A DNA stretch of 64,000 nucleotides from Coturnix japonica (Eukaryota > Chordata > Aves > Galliformes > Phasianidae): positions 76,488,801 through 76,552,800 of the forward strand of contig NC_029516.1 of assembly GCF_001577835.2 (NCBI RefSeq), given 5' to 3'. The notes beneath the pieces are model-generated. The model was given only the letters and a program-made list of their open reading frames with translations, ran no database searches and had not been told where the DNA came from. Positions 24,146 to 38,329 of the stretch are shown one piece after another. Each line of letters begins with the position of its first letter. Position 1 is the first letter of the stretch. The translations under genes were made by a program, and so were the position numbers.

Positions 24146-27100
24146 AAACCTTTAAGCTTCTAAATGGATTTTAATGAGGACTTAAGAGGTTGGTTATTTT
24201 TCAAGTTACTTAATATGAAGTGGAACTCGAAAGGAGTTTTGCAGTTGTCAGTGGAGAGTCTTCATTTACATGTAGAAATTTCTTTCATGAGGTTTTTCAA
24301 AGCTGTTTTTCTTTCCATTCCCTTCAGTTAAAGGGAAGAAAATGTGCTATTTTGGATATTTTTGTTCCCAACCCTGAACATTTTGACTATTAATCTTTCG
24401 GTACAGAAGTTTTCTTTACCTTATTAACTTATTTCTTCCGTGTGCGGCTCACTGAAGTATCAGCAAAAAATACTCTTTATGGTGCTCATCAGAAGATATC
24501 AGAGCAATTTGTAATGCAAGGAATCTTCATTTTACAGTTTAGACTGATACCCAGTGATTTTCTACTGTGAGCTCTTGATGAGAGAGAGGACAGAAGTCAG
24601 TTGTTGTCATAACTGTTTTTCAATTTCAGTTGTTTGTTTTTTTTCCTGTTTGCAACACTACTGCACTTTCACTTTGAAAAATACTCATTTGATACAATAC
24701 AATCAAGTATTCTTACTTGTTAACGGTAAGCATCTGAAGAAAAGAATGTTGCATACTAGAAGGGTCAGCATGACTTTTTGTGTACTGTAGGCGATGCTTC
24801 CATGCATACATGGCAAACACAAACATCTGAAGCTACATGCTAATAAGGGTAAGTGTATTGGATTTCTCTTTGCTTTTGTATTTTTCCTGAAGCATGAATT
24901 AAAACTTCTTTCCACTCACACACAGTTAAGTAACAGCAAAAAATGTCTGTCACAAGATGCTTATTTAACTTAGAAAGCTCATACTTAATAAGTCCAGATC
25001 ACTTCTTTGTACTTAGTTCACGCTACACATTCAGACTGTTCAGAAAGCTCTTGGTGGCAGTGAAGGTCTCTCTGTGTTCAAAATAAGAATGTTTTTACAG
25101 GTGGTTTTTTTCTATTACATGGGTGATACTCAAATGCTTACAGTACAGAGAATGCTGTAACGTATTATTGCCTGATGAGATTGGAAAAGCCATTCAAATA
25201 GCCAAAAAAACCCCTCAAAGATTAAAAAGTTCCTATTAAAATGGGCAAGCCTGTGCACCAAGCATGTTTGATCTGATTTGGTATCAGTTTATCTTGTTTG
25301 CCCTCACATCGCATAACTTTCCTTCTTTTTATGGTTCCTTTAGAAATGTGTCATATTTCCCTTAGTTTTACCTAATTATACATTGTGTTGCGTATTGGGT
25401 AGAAGTTTTATACAACAGTATATAGATAAAAATCTCTTTACTTTTTTTTTGTTCAGATGATGTATGTATATTTGGAGGGGCGTGATCTGTGCAAGTGGCT
25501 CAAGCCTGGCACCAGACCTAGTACTGAAACACATTGTTTCCTGTTGTCAGTGTGTCAGTCCTGACATACAAGAAAACTCTATATGTAACGTAGGCTTCTT
25601 TTTCTGAAGGCATTGAAAACCCAGCTGGCCAATAGAAAATCCTTTAGTCACTTCATTATTTTAAGTAATGGACAAAATCCTGTAGTCTGGGTATATGCAT
25701 ACTGCCATGTTAGGACATAAGCTGTGCTTGCTCTGTTGTGGCTTGAGAGCCAGGATGGAGGAGGTGGAGGACTGCTATTGGGTTGCCCTGGGTTTGCAAT
25801 GCAGCCAGGATTCACTACTGGGAAGCAAGTGAAGCAGGGTGCATTGCCAACAGTACCCTGTTTGACTTGGAAAAAATCCCCCAACTACAAGTTCTTGGCA
25901 CACAGAAGTGAATATAGTGAGTCAGAATTGCAAAATGTTTTCTGCTTTTCTGCCTCCCCCCCCTCTCATTTCATGCTGGTCCCACAGGGAGGCAGTGTCC
26001 GAGGCAGTGTCTGAGGCAATGTCTTGTGGAGTTATCTGAGTTGCTGTTCTTGTTTCCCTGCGTGAAGCATGCTGCTGTTGTGTTCCATCTGCTTATCCAA
26101 CCAAAAAAGGATCAGAGGGGGTTGCAAAGCGTAAGATGCTTTTTGATGTGTTGTGAGATCAGGCCTCAAACGTGCTTAGAGAGGAAAGGGGAACAAGGGA
26201 TTGGAAAAAAGGGGAAGCAAAAATAACAGGATTGGGGGGAAGGAAGAATGTCTTGCAAGGGTCTTCTGTGGCACTGAGAAGAGGAAGTTATTTGGGCACG
26301 TCACAGTTTTCATAGGCAATAATAGTAATTGTGAGGGGTGGAGACACTCCTTGGATAAAACACCCTGAAATACATATGTTGCTCTCCAAATGTGTTGAAA
26401 AAGAACAGTTCTTCTCATGTGGGCTGTTCAGACACTTCTTACTCAACTCCCTTCCCGACTGTAATGCAATACAAATTGTTTGTTAGGTATTGCTGTAAAA
26501 CTTTTTGCTTGTCGTTTGTTTATACAGTCACGTGTACTGGGTTGTCAAATCTTTGTAGACATGATAAATAACAGATAACTTTTAAAACCAAACCCAAAAC
26601 ATAGAATAAGGAGGAGTATACAAGCAAGCTTTCATCATGTGCCGTGTGTTATTCAGAGCTGGTGGTGACTCAGAGAAGGCCTCTAACTTTCCTGAAGTGA
26701 AACAAGTGCTTAGCACAGAGGGGACTGGAACCTGAGTTTTTGACAACAAGGCTGGAGCCTCACACTTCCCGATCAATGGTGCTACACTGGGTCTAAGAGG
26801 TGAGACCTTAGGGTTCTCGATCCAGTTGACATGGGTTGTCTTGTGTTCATCCCATAGTTTATTACTGTATCCTTAGTTAGCAAAGTTCTGCATAATTTCT
26901 GACACATCAGCTGTCCTTCTTACAGTACAAAAAGCTCTGAAATAAGGGAAATGTTTTATTCTCTCTCCAAATCTGAATCTCATCCTGAAAAGTTCATTCT
27001 GCTGCCTTTCACACATCTGAACTCTCATATTAGGTTACCTAGCTCGCTTCTGGGCCCTGTCTCAAATGTTATCCTTCTTTAATGCCTGTTTTACTACTTG

Positions 27101-27510
27101 TCTTTAGGGGTAAAATAAACTGGTCTGTTTTCTGATTCTGTCACAGTGAATTGCATAGGAACTTCTCTGCCTGGAGTGGAGCAGAGGGTTTTCATGGGAA
27201 GATGCTAGAAAGTCAGCAGTGTTTCAATAGCTTTCTGTGAGCCCTATGTGCAGAGTGAGTGTGTAACTAAACCCAAGTGAAAGTACAGTATGCCCTGCCT
27301 CGCTGTCTTAGCTGTGTCAGCTGGGATGGGCTTAACAGATTAGTGAATCATTAATGAATGTGCCTAGAAGGGGATTTTGAGGCGCTGAAAAAGAGCCTGG
27401 GATAGCTCTCAAATGAAAGCTCTCTTAAATCTGCCATTGATAGTGGTTCATCTTCTAATTCCCAAGGCTTAAAAATGAATGGTACAAACACCACTTTGTG
27501 ATACTCTATG
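24146..27510. other. Intergenic, NXPE3 to mariner copy 3
   Basis: AT-rich sequence with no supported exon, no clear CR1, and only short open frames. A poly-C/T tract lies near 25956. I see nothing further here. Confidence 0.5.
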
Positions 27511-27512
27511 TA

Positions 27513-28054
27513 GATCACTCCAAAAGTAATGACTCCCATTTATTTCTATGGAGACTACAGCAGATACAAAGAGCACAATAACATTGCTTGGTAGAGCTAA
27601 CTCTTAACTGTGCAACACTGTTTTTCAGCAGTCACTGCCATTAGCTCTGATTTCTTTCCAGTGATGAACAGGTGTCTGCATTCTATGCTTGTCTAAATCT
27701 GTGCTGGTGGAGGTGACCCACTGGTTCCCACTGCTGAAATGCACCCTCTACCACCTCAGAGTTCACATCTGCTGTTTGGCCTCTATCAATGTTCAACAAG
27801 TATCTATGGATGTCAGTGAGTGCCATTTTTTCCCTCATGGAGGAATTCAGTGATGAACTTTTGCTTCAAACACACTTCCATATCATACACCACTTTGTCA
27901 GACTGCAGTCTGCTACCATCAGTCCTGTGGCAACAAAGTGTAAGTGAATATTGTTGGGAAGGTTCAGTTTCTACTGCCATACCACCAACATCCACCTCTG
28001 ATGTCGTGGGCCAACATAATAACATAGGAGGCCTTACTTTCAGAGCAGCCTTTG
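27513..28054 (-). mobile_element. Internally deleted mariner (Galluhop-like), copy 3
   Basis: It is flanked by TA (27511-27512 and 28055-28056). The left end reads GATCACTCCAAAAGTAATGA and the right end GGCCTTACTTTCAGAGCAGC. The minus strand preserves KQKFITEFLHEGKNGTH, the same transposase N-terminal remnant as in copies 1 and 2. About 542 bp, non-autonomous. Confidence 0.75.
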
Positions 28055-30492
28055 TAGGCAATTGTATTTTACCTCCTGTCTTCATGCTTGGGCCTTCTGC
28101 ATATCTGCATGAGCCTGGTTTCTTTTTGGTTCAACTTGATACAGGGCTCTTCCTTTCTCATTCTGTCTGAATGTCTGCTGCAGCTTGTTTGCAATGATTG
28201 GGATTTGGTATGGTATGAGTGCTGCTCTACCGCAGCATGGCAGCTTGCTCTGAAGGATCTCACAGAAGAGCTTTAAGGTAGGACTTACCCTCTGGGGCTC
28301 ACCAGGTATGCGGTATCACAAAAGTACCTGAGTAAAAAGCAGAATAAGCAGAACACGCTGATGTTTTTTTTCCCTTGCTATTCTACTCACAGTTCTTTCC
28401 AATCCTTCTTCCTCTCTCTTATTCCCTGGGACAAGTGAGTCACATTTTCCACAACCACTTGCCCTTTTTCCTGAGTCAGATTGATTCAGATTCTGTCCTG
28501 GCAGGGCAGATATTTCTGTCATGTTTGTTTCTTCCTTCTAATCTTGTCTTTCCTTTCTGGTTCACCTTTAACATTTTTGCCCTTTGTGTTTTTATTATTA
28601 GTTGCTTCTACTGCGTCTTCTGCCTTTGATAAGAAAAACAAAAAAAGTAAGGAAAGGAGATACTGTCTTCACAATTTAGTTTAAAAAAAAAACAAAAAAA
28701 CAAAACTCAGGTAACAAACAAATGCTTTTATTGTTGTAAATGTCTCTAATAAATGTGTGTTTTCCAATCCCACTGACTTCATATCCACCATTTGCAATGT
28801 AGGTTTTGTGGCAACAGATTTATTTCTAGTGTCTTATTGTCCAGCAAATACTGCTACAAGAAGATATTTTCATTTCTGACTGAAATTATGACTCTTTTTC
28901 CTGTTCTGCTGCATGTTTTATGCTTGGCCTTGTTACTTTGCCATTCTGTGCCTCAGTTCCTGCTTCTTGTCCCATCTGGACTTTGTTTTTGCTGCAGCAG
29001 TTAGAATGAGTGGATGGCCCTCCTGGTAGGGCTGACCTCTGGTGAGTTTTCAGCTGATAATGAATGTCTGATAATGGCTTCAGGGCACAGAGCACTTGAG
29101 CTACTCTGGTTTGGGAGGCAGCTACACCTATGGGAAAAGAGCTGGATGAGCTGAGTGGTGCTCCAGGTACTGGTGATTCATACACATCCCTTCTATGCAA
29201 AGAGAGATCTTGGTCTCTTGGGGAAGTGTTGAGAGGCCACTCAAATCTCCTACTGCAGCCCACTGTTGCAAAGCTGCAGTGGGAGAGAGCTGGGTGAGGG
29301 CCTGGTTGGCACTTCCCTGCAGTGTGTTAAGCAAGGCGGAGGGCACTCTAGTTCTACAAGCTGCCCACCAAATTCTTGCCCCAGCTAGAAGAAAATACCC
29401 TTATTTTGAAGAAGCGTTGAGCCCACTGAGATTATCAGTTGAACATGTTCCAGTGATATAATAGATCTGAGAACAGGAAGATGGAGCCCACACAGCATTT
29501 CCTGCCTGCAGGCGGAAGGTTTCAACATTATCACCGTTGGGAAGGAAAAGTTCTCTCCTACGTCTTTCATCTTGCTGAGGCAAGGTGAAGGTGGGGGTAG
29601 TGTCTGACTTTCTTATTCTGCTATTTTGTTGTTTTTTAACATCTACTTGCAGTGTAGGAAGCACAAGGGATACAAGGGGATTAGGGGTTAAATGGTCTTG
29701 CCTGGTTGGTAGACATATGTTAACAGTGCTTAAGAAAGGTTAACGAAATATATCGAAAACCAAGAAATGTTAGCTCTGAGAAGATCTGAGTGTCCTCTCC
29801 TTGTTGGCTGTGTTTGATGAGTGAGGAGAGTTTTGGCACGTGGCACTGGTGAAAGGGGAAGAAAAGCAAAACCTTTTCTAAGGAGCCTTTCTCCTTTTAG
29901 GAAAATCTTGGGAACGTTTCCCATTATGTAGATGTGAAGATTAGTTTATCTACAGAAGCAGATGACTGCTTTACATCCATTGCATCTGTGACTAGGGGAA
30001 GTACTTCCTTTTTTTTCTTTTGATTGTGCAGAGTTTGCACGATATAAGTGATAGTAGCATCCGTGAAATTCATCTCAGCCTTTCTGAAGGCGAAACACCA
30101 CTGAAATCCAGATACTCACCAAGGAGAAAAGTATTGTTCCCTGCTCTGTGTGGTGAAGGGCTCAAGCTGCTCAGTTTTTTTTGTTTAAATCCATGGATGC
30201 TTGCTTTCTTTGTGGCTGCTGTACAGGCACCTGCTTGTACGGATTACCCTGTAAGCACACTGACAGAAGAAGATTACAAAATGCTTCTCAGTTTCTTGTG
30301 GCTGGATGGTACGTTGCTGAAAATAGAAAGGTGGAACCAAACTACATGAGGAAAGAAATCCTGCTGAGTTGCACACTGCAGATTTCTGTTCCCTTGCGTT
30401 GTTATAACAGACCTCTTTCATTGCTCTTGCTGTAAGACATACGTCAGTATGTTCTAGACCCTATTTGGCAGTGTTACGCCAGCTCGGGGTTT

Positions 30493-30513
30493 CCTGCCAG
30501 CCTCCCTGGCAGG
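30493..30513. repeat. Short perfect hairpin
   Basis: CCTGCCAG (30493-30500) and CTGGCAGG (30506-30513) are exact reverse complements with a 5-nt loop, 31 bp left of the NF-kB-type site at 30544. Confidence 0.8.
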
Positions 30514-30543
30514 GGAATGTCCCTGATGGGGCTCACCCTGCCT

Positions 30544-30553
30544 GGGAAATTCC
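30544..30553. promoter_or_regulatory. Consensus NF-kB-type site GGGAAATTCC
   Basis: This is a perfect match to GGGRNWYYCC and nearly palindromic. It lies about 8.3 kb upstream of the NFKBIZ start. A single decamer can occur by chance. Confidence 0.4.
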
Positions 30554-33143
30554 ACCATGCAGAAAAAGTCCAGGGAGCCGCTCTCGCACTGCCGTCCTCC
30601 ACCCTCCCGCTTCCTCTCACATGTCATAACATTCCCCCCGCCCTCCCCGACTAACCAGAGCTAAAAGATAAATGGTGCCTGGGCACTGCAATAAAAACAG
30701 CCCTGTGGGCACTCAGCCTGGAGCTGTAAAACCTGGGGAGAAGGTGTTGAGAGTGTCTTTTTTTGACTGCTTTTTTTGTTGTTTTTTTTTCTCCTCGTGA
30801 CTAAAAAGGCAGAGTAAGCAAGATGTTTGGTGGGTAGTTTCCCTGCTGTTGCTTCTCTGTTTCATATTGTTAAACCTCAGAGGAACTTTTCAGTCATTCT
30901 CACAGACGTGGCCATAAGGGACGATTGGTTGCCAGTGGGGTACAAGTAGATTGCTTGTATTGCACTGAGCTCTAACTTCGCTCTTCTGACATGAAGGTAC
31001 TCTATTATTTCTGTTTGATTTATTATTTAAAAGCTTTAATTGATTGGAACCTACATATTATACATATGTATATGGCACACATCTGCATTGGGGTTGGGTA
31101 TAGAAGACGGGTTGGGTTTTGGATGGGTAATGGGTGATAACCAAGAAGGAAGAAGCTACAAGAAATGCTGGGATTTTGAAAGCCCGCAGTGGGTCTAGGG
31201 ACAAAACACAAGTGGAAATAACTGCAGTTTTTAACCCCAAACAACTTTTATACTTTGGGTAATTCTCCCTGCTTATCATCTCTTTTTCAGCAGAGGGCAT
31301 AATCATTTTCCAGAGTTAGGACAGATGGGCAGCTAAGCTCAGGGCATTGATTGGAAGAGGAATTGGTAATGGATGCAAGTGTCTTGGGTATCTTGATTCC
31401 AGCGTGTGTGTGTTTGTTTTTTAATCTAGTGAGTAATTATGGGATAGCAGAGTTCATCAGCATAGAAGTTTGCCATGTTCAGTAGGACAGGAGTAAACTT
31501 GTCATGGTGCATTTAGACTGCTGACAGCACAGCAAAATGTATAAGAACAGGGGTTTATGCTTGCTTTTGAGATTTAGCAAAAGCCTGTAGGAATAAAAAG
31601 AAGTACATTTAATGAACCTCAGGTTCACTTTAAAATCCAGTACACTTTAAGTTTAATGAACCAGGCCATAAACTCCTTTTCACTGCCTGGTGAATGTTTC
31701 TCTGGCTTACCACATGAGGCGGATTATGCAGCATCCTGATTTGTGACCTGTGCCTGTATCTGCAAGATGGGAGGCAGCTCAGCACTGAGCTTCTTGGAGA
31801 GAACAAAATGTAATTGTAGTCATGCTACAGTGTCACCTGAGACAAGTGTATGGCTGAGGAAGGGAGGCATGTGACTACTTGAGATAGAAGCTGGGTATTT
31901 TCAGCTGGGAAATCCTGGCTTCCATCAAGGCATCTGTGGATCAGAGAATAGGCCAAACTTTTTTAGCCAGTCTGTGTGACTAGCTAGTGAGGTGAAAAAT
32001 GTCACCTAGGAGTACTGGGAACAAAGCCATGATTCTGCTCCAAATTAAACTCTTGTATCACCTTCATTCCTGAGGCAATCAATTTATTTTTGGCTACTGA
32101 AACCTTTTATTGACTTTTTAAAACAGAGAGCCATGTTTCCCTTTGCATTTAATGGAAGTTGATAGGAGGAGGTTGTGTGTGGGGAGCAAACACCTTCTGC
32201 CTCCAGGTGCCTGTGGCTAGCTGCTGGCAGAGCTCTGGGACTGCATGCTGTTTTCCTGGGCATATCCTTCTCACTCCCAGCCTCCCAGAGCAATAGGATG
32301 GTAGGGGTGGCCCCAGCCCTCCCTTCTGATGTAGCCCAGGGTTTTGTGGATGGCAAAACGCAGTTGCAATGATGCCACCAGCAAATCTGAGTGTAGTTTT
32401 TGCATCCCCGATCACCAGCTCCAAGAGACAAAATGTGTAAGTCTAGCCTGTAGCTGCCTTTAGCCCTGCTTACTTTGTAAGAAATGGCAGGAATTGAAAA
32501 GGAAACTTAAAAACCCACGGTCTAGCTTCCATGGAAAGCAGTGTCTTATGAGACAGGACGTGTCTGGCTTTAGACAGTACATCTTCCCAGCTGAGAACTG
32601 AAGGAAGGAGCCAAGGTGTGAGAACAGAGTTTTCCACCATGCCCCACTAAATCCAAAGGGTTTCTTTTCAAGTTTCTTGCTGCTTTATGCTAACTGCTGC
32701 CCAACTTGCACATTAAGGTAATGTATTGTTACTATCCATCGTCATGGATTTCTTTCTAAGTGTGTAGAAACTGGCTGTTAATCGCACAGAGTCAAAAGAA
32801 GACGTGACACCAGTGTCTTTTTCATGATATTAATACCCTTCATGCAGGTGTAGGAATTACATTACTGGGACGTGTGTGGCCACAGATTCTGAGAGTGACG
32901 TTGTCCTACTTGAAGGTGACCGCACACATTTAACTGCGGATAAACCCTGCCCTGGGATTTGAAATTCATCCCAAGCATCAGGGAAGTTTTTATATTGCTG
33001 CCTGGAAGAAACCAACATTTTCCTTACAGTAGCAAAATCTTACTTGGCTGCCTTGGTTTAGGTGCTTTTTAGAAAAGTGAGAATATTTCCTGTTTATTGA
33101 ATTTTTGTCTGACTAATGGAGGACAGTTCCACAGCTGAGTTTT

Positions 33144-33153
33144 GGGACTTTCC
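33144..33153. promoter_or_regulatory. Consensus NF-kB-type site GGGACTTTCC
   Basis: This is the classical HIV/immunoglobulin-kappa type decamer, about 5.7 kb upstream of the NFKBIZ start. NFKBIZ is a known NF-kB-induced primary response gene, so an enhancer role is reasonable but unproven here. Confidence 0.4.
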
Positions 33154-36100
33154 TGGGGTCAAGTGATTTGAAAGCTGGGATTTCTCTAGTAACTGGAAGT
33201 CTGAACTTAAGGTATTTAAAATCTACGCTATGAAAATCATAGTGAAATAAGGTCAAGACATAAGGCGTGCGAATGGCAAGTGCTTTGCTGCAATAAGCTT
33301 TGAGTTGCTAATGCGGTGCGAGTCTCAGTGGTGTGAGACACTCAGCATTGTCTCGTTTCTGCCTGGGGTTTCCTGCATGCTGATACTCACTCTCAGATTG
33401 AGCAGATCCTCACATATCGACTGTGTAGGACAGTGGAAATCAATGCTGAAGCGCCCTGCAGGCATTGATCTCAATGCACAACTACAGTGCCGTTGATCTG
33501 GATGTGTGCTACCACTGTGCCTGGGATTTCTGTCCAGGTGTCAGCCCAGTCAGAAGTAGATGTGACTGAGTTATTGCATCCAAGAAGCAGGTAATTTTTC
33601 AAAACCTTTCTGGGCAATGTTTCTGAGTAGAAAAACATGTTTGAGAAGCCTGAACGTATAGTAACATTACCATTAGTCTACCCATTACTATACTTAAATT
33701 GAGAGACTGATGGGTCCTGGGCAAAGTACAGTTTGAAAAGTATATTTTTCTGGTTTAAAGCCTTGCTGGGTTAAAGCGGTTTCTCCTCATATTCCTGCAC
33801 TAAAGAGCTGAATGATGCTGCTGCATTCTGGGAGACAACTTTGCATCTCCAATGAGAATGTGATTCTGTTTTCCTGGTAGTTAAAGTTGACCTTGTTTGT
33901 GGAAAGTAAGGAGACTGAAATCCAAGTCCTCTGGGGCTTAACCCACTGCCTTGGCTGTAGCACTGCTTCCGCGTCTGACAGCAGAAAGCAAAAATGAATG
34001 TGGGCTTAGAATGATCAATTGTTTTTTGTCCTAGGCTGGACACCTGAGTTAGGAGGAAAAACCTTTGGCTTGAGTCAAAAGGAAAGCTCATGCTTGCATC
34101 TTTAAATCTGCAGTGATCTCAACAGCACTGAGAAACTTCACTAGCTCCCTTTCTAAACCAGAATACTATAAGCATAGTGTATTGAGACAGGAACATACAC
34201 TACTTACCTCGTGTATGCATACACCAATACGCTTTCCAATTGACATGTGATGTTGCCCATTGCTATGGGGAAACAGCATTTTGCTCCGTATTTACATTCT
34301 GTGACATCAGCGGTGCGTGTGTGTCTCAGTGATGAGTTCCTACTGCAAGGTACTAATGAGAAAGAGCAGCTTATGAGAAAACATGACTAACCAGGGCAGT
34401 GACTGTGCCGAAAGGAATGTCCACAAACACAAGTTGTACAAGGCAGACTGTTTACTTGTAAAGAAATCAGTATAGGCAGCTTTGAACACTCACAGGTTCG
34501 GTGTTTCTTTTCCGCTGTACTGATTTCAGCTGCTTTATATATGTAGTGTGAAAGAATCTACCTGGGAGCAATCAACTTTTCTCTTAAATATCAAACAGCC
34601 TGTGAGGAAAGAAAAGCAGAAGTGAAGGCATTCTTCAGATCAGAGGAGTAAGCCCCAAAAGGTACGCAGCAAATAGCCTGAGTTTCTCTCTAATATGAAG
34701 AATTACACACGCTCCCTTTTTGAAGTTCAGGCTAATCCTAGAGCAGCAGTTGTGGAGACCAATGTTGAGGAAAAGTAGAGCAGAGGGAGGGAGCACAGAC
34801 TCCTCTGTACTAGCTTTTAGAGGAAAAAATGCATCGTGGCCTGTTTCCAACCTGCCGACACGTGGTCTCTTAAGTTGTTAGGGCAAACATGCTTTATTGA
34901 TCCTAGAGAACAGTCTCCAGGAGGGAAGTAGTTACTAAGCTTCCATCTCCAGTTTTCTCAGTGCTGTTCTAAAAGCCAACTTGGTGTTGTGTTGGACTAG
35001 TTGGAATTTGTGTGCTGCATAGAAATGCTTCTGGCACACAGAGAGGTGTGGCAGCTGTATTCGCACACCTTGACTCAAAGACTTCAGCAGGAGGCTAATT
35101 ATACCTATTTGAGAATTTGCAACATTTGACATCCACGTAGCAAATATTCACTTGCATTAAGCAACTGGACAGTAAGCTACCATTCTTATTTTCAGTTTAA
35201 GAAATACCACCGAGGTCATACGATTCCAGAAATGGGTTGCAAAACCAAATTCTTGTTACTATTAGTTCGTCCCTGCCAATTTACCTAAAGGCTGTTCTGT
35301 GTCGTTCTGTGCTGCCAATTAGGACAGCCTGAGGAGGCTTTAGACCACTCCCATTCCCACCATACTGTGAGATGCTCTGGGGGCTGGCACTGTCCTTGTG
35401 TGTTAGGAGTGGCTGTATATCTGACAGAGACAACCGTGTACTGCTGTACGGTGAAAGCAAAGCTCTGCTTTCTGGGGTTGATTTATTTGAAATCGATATC
35501 CCTTATTGCATTCACCCCAGTGTGTGCCCCAGGGACCAGGCAGTGCAGGCACAGATGCTATGCAGACTGGCCGTATTTATAAAGCATAATCCTTTGCTGT
35601 GATCTCTTCTGAGCCCCGTGTGGCCTCCTCAGGACATATTTTTCCATGCTTGGTTTGTTTCTGTTTTTCTTTTTCCCTTCTCAACACTGAGCGCCTGAAA
35701 AAACACATCACCGCCAACACAGTACTGCTTTTCTAACAAGTTGTTGCTGCATATGTGATGTGGAGCTACAGCTTCCAGGGGATTTTTCTGAGGGGGAAGA
35801 TGAGGAAGGATGCTTTTTAGAGAGTCATTCAAAATAGCGGGAGGTAACCTAGCACAGCTTTGCCCGTAAAACTGCCTGTAGGAAGCAGTCCTAGAGCAAA
35901 CCATGCCCAGGTTTCACCCTCAGGAATTGGTGATCCCAGAACTGAGCACATGGATGTGCCCTGTTTCCAATCCTGGGACCAGGATATGACGGTATGCTGT
36001 GGGGCCACACTGTTTGACCATATAAAAGCAGGGGCTGGTTTTGTTGGATTGGTAATCACTTACCAATGAAGCTAAAGAGGATGATGATGTAGTGTGTTAG

Positions 36101-38329
36101 GAGGAAGTAACTTACAAGCATGCACAAACCTTTACCTGAGCTGTGCAGCCTGGGTTTTTAAGAGCTGGGAGTGCTTGATCCCCTCCATTACCTGTGCTGT
36201 GGGCCTTGCAGAGCTCATTGCAACAGTTGTCCCCATCCAGTATTGAGGTGGTTTCACAGAAAATTTCCTTCTGGTTTCTTGAATGCCATGCTGCAATATG
36301 GTCTGGAAGTCCCCTTCCAGCTCAGGCTATAAGCATTTTGTGAGGAAGGATAAACCAGAGATGGTTGAAAGCTGGACAGGAAAAAAAATCTCTCTTGGTT
36401 TGAGGTTATGTTATCATCGTTAAAGTGTTACTCTCAGCACCAGGACCCAGAAATGAGGGAAAACCTCATGGTTATGGTTAGGAAGGGTGTTGAAAACAGT
36501 GAAAATGTGTTTTAACAGAAAAGCACTGAAGAGGTTTCTTGATCTGCTTCAACTTTGGACAGTGGGTCAGCTGTTTTCTCGTGTCAAGAACAGGCCTTGT
36601 CCATGGGAAAACCCAGGACAGCATTTCTGGAGTGTCTTGGCTCAGTGCTGGCTCTGAATTAGACAGCAACAAGGAGACAGGCAGCAGTGATTAATCTGCA
36701 TGTTTAATTGGCAGCGAGGGCAGAAGCTGAGGTTTTGATTTGAAAACCGATACATTGCGTCTCATTGTAGCAGCGATCTGAGATATGAACATAAGCGCAT
36801 CTCACTATTTGCTGCCCCGTTCAAGACTGGTTTCAGGACAAATGTTGCTAATATTGGCCACTAGTTGGCATTATTGATACATCGCAGTGAACAAGAGGAG
36901 GGGTGATGAGAACCTGGAGGCCTTTGCTTATGGAGCTGAGCCATCCACCCCATACACAGGCCTCTTGGCTCTGCAGCTCCAGGGGTTTTGCAGGGTTACT
37001 GCTCAGCCAGAGCTGGCTGAAGCTGCCTGGTGAGCACCTTCATAGCTCCTTCCCTGCTGACCTTCTCCTCCCAGCTCGTGGCTGTCCATACAGGCTCTGC
37101 CAGCTCTCCTGGCAGGAGAAGAGGTGATGAGCCCTTCTGGTTGCTACCCTGCCTGGCAGGAATTTCCTTAGGCTGAAGACATCTGCTGGAGCTTTGGTCA
37201 CCAGAGATGTTACGTGGTGGTTGAGCCAAGAGAAACGTTCGAGGTCTGCAGTATTAATAATTACAATTTGTAAATGTAGCAATAATTTGCCAGTAACTCG
37301 CATGGAGCGCTTTGAGAGGTTGTCGGGAGCCGGCTCATCTTGTGCAACATTGGGTGTGTGTATTTTTGAAAGAGTCTTTTGTTAACAGAGTTTGGTGGAT
37401 TTAGACTTGTCTTAATCTGCTTTGATGGGGAGCAGAGATTTATGTCAGGAGACCTGATAAATGAGACATTGCTGATGAAACGCGTGAGATCTAAGGTGTC
37501 GGAGCGTTACCTGAAGTGGATTTAGCGTGGTACAGTGGGAGCAGATCAATAATTCAGCCTTCAGTACTTGCAGCTTTGAAATAGAACAGAAATTCCACAG
37601 CATCAAGGTAAAAAGCTTGTTACGTTGTTTCATAGGATACTTTTGTTTATGTGTAGAGGCTAATCCTCAATTAAGTCAGATCCAAAATGATGACGGAATA
37701 GCAGCGATAAGGGAGTTGCTCACTCTGCCTGTATGTGTTTTAAGGACCTTGCGTGACCCAGCAGAATTAAGAGGAGGGAAGTCCACTTCTGGTTTGACAT
37801 CCACTTTTACCCTTGGCATTTCTAAGGGAATTACAGACCACTGTGACACTAAATCTAGGTGTTTTTTTTCCATCTGTATACTTCTCTGATTCACATTATT
37901 GTTAGTTAAAAGATGAGCTGGAGACCCTTCTGACCAGACTAAAAACCATTTGCTTCCCATCTACGGAGCAGTGATGTGCAAATTAGGATAGATCAGTCAG
38001 ATTTGTTAACAGAAAGCTTCATTATGGATCCTCCCATCAGTGTGTAAAGTGTGTCCTAGAGGTCAGGGATCTTTAAGAGCAGAGTTTTTGCAGTGGGACA
38101 TTGTAGATGCTGCCAAGTGAAACCCTTTCCTCACTCAACAGGGGACAAAACGTTTGAATAATACAAAGCAATTCCCTCCTGCCTCCTCACAGCTGATTAA
38201 TATAATTTCACATTGCACCTGCCCCATGTTTTTTTTTTTTTTTTTAGCACAATTAAAACACATATAATAACCTAAATTACAGACCTCCAATTTGCATAAT
38301 ATACTTCAGAAATACAGTGGTGTTTTACT

